From NCBI GenBank assembly GCA_001820485.1, contig MHPU01000033.1, positions 1 to 6,688 of the forward strand: a stretch of 6,688 nucleotides of DNA. The letters run 5' to 3'. The notes below the pieces were generated by a model, which saw only the letters and a program-made list of their open reading frames with translations, did no database searches and was not told the DNA's origin. The DNA comes from Candidatus Staskawiczbacteria bacterium RIFOXYD1_FULL_32_13 (GTDB lineage: Bacteria > Patescibacteriota > Minisyncoccia > Minisyncoccales > Staskawiczbacteraceae). Made by a program: the position numbers and the translations under genes. Of this stretch, positions 1 to 4,600 are shown in pieces; positions within the stretch are counted from its first letter, which is position 1, and each line of letters begins with the position of its first letter.

Positions 1-266
1 CAAACAAAATACTTATGTTGAAAATTCGCACGGATCAGATGAAAGAGAATTTTATCAGCAAGGCAATGTAAGTTCAATACTTTCTGAAATGCAAAAGAAA
101 ATTATGGAACGAGAAGATGTCTGGAATAACTTTCGACCACACGAAGCGCTTGGCCAACTAACTCCGGCAGAATACTCGCAAAAACTAAAAATCTATGGTC
201 TACCAACTAAAAACGTTATCGTATTACAAACTTAACAAGTGTATCACATGTATCTGAACCTAGACA
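1..266 (+). mobile_element. Right part of an insertion sequence
   Basis: The transposase stop is followed by about 30 non-coding bases ending in CTAGACA at 260-266. Read inward on the minus strand this begins TGTCTAGGTTCAGATAC, and a TGT...ACA terminus is typical of IS3/IS481-type elements. The right boundary at 266 is therefore an inference; the matching left inverted repeat and any target duplication lie outside the window. A direct repeat GTATC (241-245, 250-254) sits inside the proposed end. Confidence 0.55.
2..235 (+). CDS. IS transposase, C-terminal part (5' end outside window)
   Basis: This is the final 77 residues of a DDE/rve-type transposase; the start lies upstream of the window. 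The fragment opens with KQNTYVENSHGSDEREFY. In integrase-core transposases of the IS3/IS481 type this segment carries the catalytic Glu, here most likely residue 7 (bases 20-22), followed by the usual E-F-Y helix. Near the end NNFRPHEALG followed by QLTPAEY matches the familiar C-terminal signature of this family (N-x-x-RPH-x-ALG-x-x-TPAEY). It ends at TAA (233-235). The enzyme would cut and join the ends of its own insertion sequence. The first two catalytic Asp residues cannot be checked, so whether the gene is intact is unknown. The superfamily is confident; the exact IS family is not assigned. Confidence 0.88.
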   Translation, partial: KQNTYVENSHGSDEREFYQQGNVSSILSEMQKKIMEREDVWNNFRPHEALGQLTPAEYSQKLKIYGLPTKNVIVLQT

Positions 267-279
267 TAGCTCGGTTTTA

Positions 280-501
280 TTATGCGACAGATTCGATAGA
301 AAATTCTAAAAGAATAGATTTTTTATAAAATATTGAGAATTTGATTGGCGGACTTTTAAATTTAGCTTTCATTTTTTGTATTAAAAAAGGGAAGACGAGT
401 TGTGCAATGCAAACTCTCGTCCTCCCAAATGCAAATTTTGGGCAAAACCATTTGCCCTCTTTCCTCCGTGGAGATCGCTCTCCGAGCGATTTTTCAATCA
501 T
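280..501 (-). CDS. Possible coupled small ORF crossing a terminator (ORF B)
   Basis: A 73-codon frame begins at ATG 501-499, which overlaps the TGA of the upstream gene (ATGA, 501-498). It is preceded by AAAGGAGG four bases upstream, so translational coupling is likely. The frame could be opened further upstream (576), but the Shine-Dalgarno decides for 501. The predicted product is basic (starts MIEKSLGERSPRRKEGKWF) and matches no family I know. The frame runs through an intrinsic terminator (427-383) and meets its first stop only at 282-280. Terminated transcripts would hold about 38 sense codons and no stop codon. Past the terminator the composition becomes AT-rich and unconvincing as protein. 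The initiation signals are convincing; the full-length protein is doubtful. Confidence 0.35.
   Translation of the reverse strand: MIEKSLGERSPRRKEGKWFCPKFAFGRTRVCIAQLVFPFLIQKMKAKFKSPPIKFSIFYKKSILLEFSIESVA
383..427 (-). terminator. Intrinsic terminator of the minus-strand island
   Basis: On the minus strand GGGAGGACGAG (427-417) pairs with CTCGTCTTCCC (399-389), eleven pairs with one G-U, and a T6 run follows at once (388-383). The loop extends the stem with GAGTT/AACTC. No T-run follows on the plus strand, so the direction is clear. It lies inside the ORF B frame. Confidence 0.75.
440..457. repeat. Short perfect hairpin, 7 bp stem
   Basis: GGGCAAA (440-446), loop ACCA, TTTGCCC (451-457). No T-run on either side, so it is a structural hairpin rather than a terminator. 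It lies between the start of ORF B and its terminator. Confidence 0.6.
474..494 (+). terminator. Hairpin with T tail (plus strand)
   Basis: ATCGCTC (474-480), loop TCC, GAGCGAT (484-490), then four more T. On the plus strand this is terminator-like and could stop read-through from the transposase. On the minus strand it sits just after the ORF B start codon. Confidence 0.45.
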
Positions 502-719
502 ATTTCCTCCTTTCCCGGAGGTTTGGACGTCAGTGTCCGAGTCTTTTGGGCGGGAGCTGTCGGCAAGGGGCTCCAAGCCCCTTTTTCGACTTTCTGATTG
601 GCCAGTTCTTCGGCGGTCCGCCGATGAACTTCAGCCGACACTTTGTCGGCGATTTTTTGGCCATTGAACGCAACGGCCAGAAGTAACGCAAGAAGTACTA
701 CTAACCGAAAAAAGTACAT
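498..719 (-). CDS. Small secreted or membrane-anchored peptide (ORF A)
   Basis: A 73-residue frame starts at ATG 719-717, with AAAGGAGG (732-725) five bases upstream and a near-consensus promoter at 794-766. These signals are far better than those of any other gene in the window. The N-terminus MYFFRLVVLLALLLAVAFN is one hydrophobic segment behind a single Arg. It could be a signal peptide cut after AVA or a single-pass anchor. It is followed by a probable amphipathic helix (QKIADKVSAEVHRRTAEELA, about residues 21-40) and a Pro/Lys/Thr-rich tail. The TGA stop overlaps the ATG of the next frame. I recognise no family. The GC content (near 57 % over 541-660) is much higher than in the plus-strand genes, which suggests a separate origin. 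Several perfect hairpins lie inside it, so a structured RNA is an alternative. Confidence 0.6.
   Translation of the reverse strand: MYFFRLVVLLALLLAVAFNGQKIADKVSAEVHRRTAEELANQKVEKGAWSPLPTAPAQKTRTLTSKPPGKEEI
502..521 (-). promoter_or_regulatory. Shine-Dalgarno of ORF B, inside a hairpin
   Basis: On the minus strand CCTCC (521-517), loop GGGAAA (516-511) and GGAGG (510-506) form a perfect five-pair GC-rich hairpin, followed by AAAT and the ATG of ORF B. The hairpin would hide the ribosome-binding site until ribosomes finishing ORF A open it, a classical coupling arrangement. Confidence 0.55.
565..586 (+). terminator. Strong hairpin with T5 tail (plus strand)
   Basis: AAGGGGCT (565-572), loop CCA (573-575), AGCCCCTT (576-583), with T continuing to 586. 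It is a perfect eight-pair stem with a three-base loop and a T-run, antisense to ORF A. It would block plus-strand transcription coming from the insertion sequence. Confidence 0.6.
610..624. repeat. GC-rich hairpin, 6 bp stem, 3-base loop
   Basis: TCGGCG (610-615), loop GTC, CGCCGA (619-624). It lies inside ORF A and has no T-run on either strand. Confidence 0.5.
634..658 (+). terminator. Hairpin with T6 tail (plus strand)
   Basis: GCCGACA (634-640), loop CTT, TGTCGGC (644-650), then GA and T6 (653-658). This is the third plus-strand hairpin with a T tail in the island. A weaker outer stem TGGCC (658-662) / GGCCA (675-679) follows. Confidence 0.45.
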
Positions 720-724
720 ATCTC

Positions 725-732
725 CCTCCTTT
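725..732 (-). promoter_or_regulatory. Shine-Dalgarno of ORF A
   Basis: AAAGGAGG on the minus strand lies five bases before ATG 719, complementary to the anti-SD end of 16S rRNA. A C9 run (plus strand G9, 735-743) lies three bases upstream of this site and could pair partly with its Gs. Confidence 0.75.
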
Positions 733-765
733 CTGGGGGGGGGTGAAGGAACTTAAACTATTATA

Positions 766-794
766 ATAATAGCATAATCAAAAAATCGTGTCAA
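766..794 (-). promoter_or_regulatory. Sigma-70 promoter of the minus-strand island
   Basis: On the minus strand there is a perfect -35 TTGACA (794-789), a spacer of exactly 17 bases and a -10 TATTAT (771-766). A TGC just before the -10 makes it an extended -10 as well. A second overlapping box (TATAAT) lies immediately downstream. Transcription would start near 759-755, about 40 bases before the ATG of ORF A. Confidence 0.8.
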
Positions 795-836
795 GGTTTT
801 GGGTGAATTTAAATTTTGTCAAAGAGTTGTTAAAAG

Positions 837-905
837 TTATTCACAGTTTTGCATACTTGTTTTTATTTTTTAGAAGTATTAAAATAAATAAATATTTGTG
901 AATAC
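837..905. repeat. DnaA-box-like inverted repeat
   Basis: TTATTCACA (837-845) fits the DnaA-box consensus TTATNCACA. TGTGAATAC (897-905) is its inverted near-copy, with eight bases perfectly complementary (838-845 against 897-904). In AT-rich DNA such matches can be chance, and no replication gene is in the window. It may instead be an operator around the promoter that lies between the arms. Confidence 0.35.
857..885 (+). promoter_or_regulatory. Possible promoter for the 1062 gene
   Basis: TTGTTT (857-862), 17 bases, TAAAAT (880-885). It would give a leader of roughly 170 bases before ATG 1062. The region is so AT-rich that other -10-like boxes exist closer to the gene, so the choice is uncertain. 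Confidence 0.3.
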
Positions 906-961
906 TCTAAATTAATACGCAAATGTAAAATAAATTTTTTGAAAGGTCGATTTAAAATTTT

Positions 962-989
962 AAAATATTAATTAAAAAATATTAATTAA
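962..989 (+). repeat. 14-bp tandem duplication
   Basis: Two perfect consecutive copies of AAAATATTAATTAA (962-975 and 976-989), inside a stretch nearly devoid of G and C. This would be an easily melted element. Confidence 0.7.
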
Positions 990-1061
990 AAAAATTTAGA
1001 AATATGAAATTTTAAATATTGAATTTATTTAATTTTTTATATTTTTATATTTTTAAAATAA

Positions 1062-1496
1062 ATGGAAAGAAAAAATTTGACAATTATAATTGTTGTTGCA
1101 GTAGTAGCTGTAATTATCGGGCTTGCATTGGGCATGAATTTATCGCCAAAAAGTGCAGTAAGCAAAGAACAATCAAATAAATTTGAAACAGCTGTTAAAT
1201 CATTAAGTTCAAAAGTTATTCCTTCAATAATTGCTTATGGGCAAGTTACAAAAATTGAAAATAAAAATATAACTTTGACTTATAATAATGAAACTTTGAC
1301 CATTCCTTTAACTCAATCAACAAGTATATATACTTTTGTTGCTCCAGAAACTGGATCTAAAACAACAGCTCCAACCCAGAAAAAAGCTGCTTTTTCTGAA
1401 ATAAAAGTAGGGGACAGTCTCAATATCACAATAAAATTATTACCAGATGGAACAATTGAAGGTCAATCAGTAATAATTTTGATAAAAGCTAAATAA
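1062..1496 (+). CDS. Membrane-anchored small beta-domain protein, DUF5666-like
   Basis: This is a 144-residue protein. The short basic start (MERKN) and hydrophobic residues 6-25 form one N-terminal membrane anchor or uncleaved signal, leaving the rest outside the membrane. A polar spacer (about 28-57) is followed by beta-rich sequence: GQVTKIENKNITLTYNNE at 60-77, then EIKVGDSLNITI at 113-124 and a final strand QSVIILI at 135-141. The pattern of a GxV-x-x-I opening strand plus a late VGD-x-x-x-I resembles DUF5666-type domains, which are small OB-like barrels of unknown function common in uncultivated bacteria. A Thr/Lys/Pro-rich loop (about 95-108) interrupts the domain. There is no Shine-Dalgarno; the bases before the ATG are almost all A and T. 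The next gene begins 75 bases after the stop on the same strand, so the product may act at the same envelope site as the giant protein. Family assignment is by pattern only. Confidence 0.8.
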   Translation: MERKNLTIIIVVAVVAVIIGLALGMNLSPKSAVSKEQSNKFETAVKSLSSKVIPSIIAYGQVTKIENKNITLTYNNETLTIPLTQSTSIYTFVAPETGSKTTAPTQKKAAFSEIKVGDSLNITIKLLPDGTIEGQSVIILIKAK

Positions 1497-1520
1497 ATTT
1501 AGTTTTTAGTTAGATCATTA

Positions 1521-1548
1521 TTGGTTTTGGGTTGTTTTGTTTTATAAT
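1521..1548 (+). promoter_or_regulatory. Possible promoter of the giant gene
   Basis: A perfect -10 TATAAT (1543-1548) lies 24 bases before ATG 1572. A weak -35 TTGGTT (1521-1526) lies 16 bases before it. The transcript would have a very short leader without a Shine-Dalgarno. Co-transcription from the gene upstream is also possible, as no terminator is seen between 1497 and 1571. Confidence 0.45.
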
Positions 1549-1571
1549 TTAACATTAAATCAACTCTTTTG

Positions 1572-1670
1572 ATGCTCAATAAAAAGAGTGGAAAAATATT
1601 AGCTGAGAAAATTACATTATGCTTATTAGTAATAATAGGTGTTTTTGATGTTTGTATAATTACTTATGCT
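1572..1670 (+). other. Sec signal peptide of the giant protein
   Basis: Residues 1-33: five Lys and one Glu-Lys pair in the N-region, hydrophobic core LCLLVIIGVFDVCIITYA, and probable cleavage after A33 (T-Y-A|Q-S). There is no lipobox, so it is a type I rather than a lipoprotein signal. Confidence 0.75.
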
Positions 1671-4600
1671 CAATCATTGCCAGATTTACCAAGTTCAACG
1701 CCATATTCTGTTTGTATAAATCAATCTTCTGAAAATAATGGTTTAAGTACTTGCGATATTGCTTATGATAGTTCTGTAATGACTGCTGACAGTACGTATT
1801 GTTCTTCATTGGGAGGAACTTATTTTCTGTATAATGATTGCCTTCTTAATCAATTTTGTTCTTCAACTTGTTTTCCAACAAGTGTTTGTAATTCAAATAC
1901 TTGTAATTCAGATTACTATGGATGGTGGTGTCAGGTACAGCTTGGAGGTTGGGTTTCTGCTGAGAGTAGATGTGCTGTTGATTCTAATGGCCAAGCAAAT
2001 TGTACTATTATGGGTAATTCTGGCGATTATTATTCAATTGTTGGCATGACTCCAGTAAGTGATCTTTCTTGTCCTAGTGGTTGTGGACCTGCTCTACCAC
2101 CTACATTATCTTGTAGCGATATTAGTTCTCCAGAACAAGGAGTATATTATGCTACGCCTTGTGGTAATTGTCAGACTCAGGTTTGCACACCAACAACTTG
2201 TGATTTTCATAATGTATGTCAAGTAGATCCAACGAGTTTTATTGGGTACAAGTGCATGGAAGTTTCTGGTCAAGGGACAAACGAATGTTTAACTAATGAA
2301 AATTGTGCTGGAGCAGGTACTAATATAAATGTTTTTAAGCCATTTGCTATAGAAAATATTATTGATAATACTCCAAAATTGAGCTGGTATGTTCAAGTTG
2401 CAGTTGCTTTGGGGTATTTTGATATTGCCAATGCAGAAACTGGTGAATTGGTTTATACAAATCCAAATAATTTACCTTATGGCGGGTTAGTTGCCTTAGG
2501 GGAATTAGCACAAGCAGGTTGGCCTGCTGATGTTGCTCAGCCAAATTGTGAAAATTGTATTTTTAATCCACCTTGTGATTGCAACGTAGATGTAAATAAA
2601 TGTGGCTGTCAGGGTTCATTTGTTAGTGACGAAATGTGTGTAGGTAATTCTGTAATAGAACAAACAACAACAAAAACATGTGGGGCTGATTCTATATGTA
2701 GACAGATAGCTAAGTGGGCTGTAATCCAAACTTGTAATGGTGGGCCATTTGTAATGAATCCGCCAGAATTTAGATGCAGTGCAGATGGCTGTAAAATTGA
2801 GCAACTTATGGGATATGAAAGTTGTAAATTGCCCGGAGTAGTGGACATTAATACGGGAGCTATTGATTATTGTTCTGGTAGAAAATTAAAATGGGAAACT
2901 TCTCAGGATTGTGGGTGTTGTCAGTTTGTAAATAATGTTTGTAGGGGTACTGAAATTTGGAGAGATTTCGGTGGTAATACATGTTCTGTTAATAATGGAA
3001 GCCCTGCTTGTGGCGCAGGCCAATGTTCTGATATTTTCTTTATGGATTGTGGTCCAGGAAGTAATCAAGTAATTACTTATTGCTCTGGGGGGACAGAGTG
3101 CACCCTTACAACAAATGAGCCTGGTACTTGCAAATCAAAAGGCGGTGTGCAAGTAGCGTGTGATTGCCCTGGAGCTGTAGCCACATGTGGCTCAAATGGG
3201 GAATGTATGTGCGTGGGTGGTCCAGAATGTGTTATAGATCCACTGGGCGGTCCTCCAATATGTACTCCTGATCCAAATGGAGTTGGTCAAGCACAAACAA
3301 CTACTTGTACTGTAGGGGCTGTTGCTGATGGCTGTGATCCTATATCAATTAGTGTTGTTTGTGATGGGTCTTGTACTGAGCCAGATCCTGAGCCAGATCC
3401 TGATCCTGATCCTGATCCATGTAAAATTCATATTAAATGTAACTCATGGCCTCGTAGTAATTCACTTGATTGTCATGATGGTTTTAATTACAGAAATTGT
3501 ATAGATAGTTGTGGAGGAGTAACTGTTGAAGCAAGGTGTTGCGTTGATTCGCAAAGTTGTGAAGATTGGGGCTCTTGCATAGATGGGGTTGAAAGTAGAA
3601 CATGTACAGATAATTGTGGTAGCGTTGTAACAGATTCAAGATGTTGCGTTGATTCCTCAAATTGTTTGCTTTGGGGGGTATGTAGTGATGGGACACAAAC
3701 AAGAACTTGTTTAGATAATTGTGGAGATAATGTAGAAGATACTAGATGTTGTAGTGATCCAAGACAAATAAACTGCATTTATGGTATTTGTGCTAATAAT
3801 GTTCAAACACTAACTTGCATAGATAATTGTGGAGATATAAGATCAATTACACGATGCTGTGTAGATCAAACAAATTGTGGAGATTGGGGTGCTTGTATAA
3901 ATGGGATTAGAAACAAAGTTTGTACTGATAATTGTGGAGGCTCGGTTACAGAAACAGAACCTTGCTCTCCTTGCGTCCCTGGGACATCAACAAAAACTTG
4001 TCCTAGTGGGATGGTTGTAGATAGTTGTGAAAGTTGTTTTGGTTGTGCTACTAAAACTTGTCCTAGTGGAATGGTTGTATGTCAAGATCAATCTTGTCCA
4101 GAATGCCAGACAATAACTTGTCCAAATGGATCAGTTGTCTGTCAAGGAGTTCTTTGTCCAGAATGTATTTTTGGAGTAACAACTAAAACATGCTCAAATG
4201 GAACAATTGTGGATAGCTGTGACACTTGTCCTACTTGTATACCAAAAACCTGTCCAAATGGCGTAGTTGTTTGTAATAATGAATTTTGCCCTAATTGTAC
4301 AGTTAAATCTTGTGTTGACGGTTCTATAATTTGTAACACAGATGTTTGCCCTACTTGTATTAAAGGTTTATTAACTAAAATATGTCCAAATGGAGCAGTT
4401 GTGGATAGCTGTGACACTTGTCCTACTTGTACAACCAAAATTTGTCCAAATGGATTAGTTGTTTGCGAATCAGGCACTTGCTCAAATTGTACAACCAAAA
4501 CCTGTCCGAATGGAACAGTTATTTGCGTTACAGAAACTTGTCCTACTTGCACTTCTGTTTGGACTTACACAGAAACTCCTTGTGTTTGTGGATTTAAAAC

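Larger units (their letters stand above)
795..1061. other. Extremely AT-rich intergenic region
   Basis: No gene is visible here. Only three G/C bases occur between 961 and 1060. The stretch lies between the minus-strand promoter and the plus-strand DUF5666-like gene, so it must hold the promoter of the latter. It also contains a DnaA-box-like inverted pair and a 14-bp tandem duplication. Confidence 0.7.

Noticed and set aside
474..586. Programmed frameshift signals (A-runs followed by hairpins on the minus strand)
   Set aside because: No in-frame X-XXY-YYZ heptamer is present and the hairpins directly adjoin the A-runs without the usual 5-8 base spacer.
341..686. Three plus-strand frames of 65-108 codons in the GC-rich island
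   Set aside because: They overlap the minus-strand unit, are interrupted by terminator-like hairpins and have no Shine-Dalgarno; ORF A on the other strand has much better signals.
383..760. tmRNA or RNase P RNA as identity of the hairpin-rich transcript
   Set aside because: None of their conserved core sequences or a tRNA-like end is recognisable.
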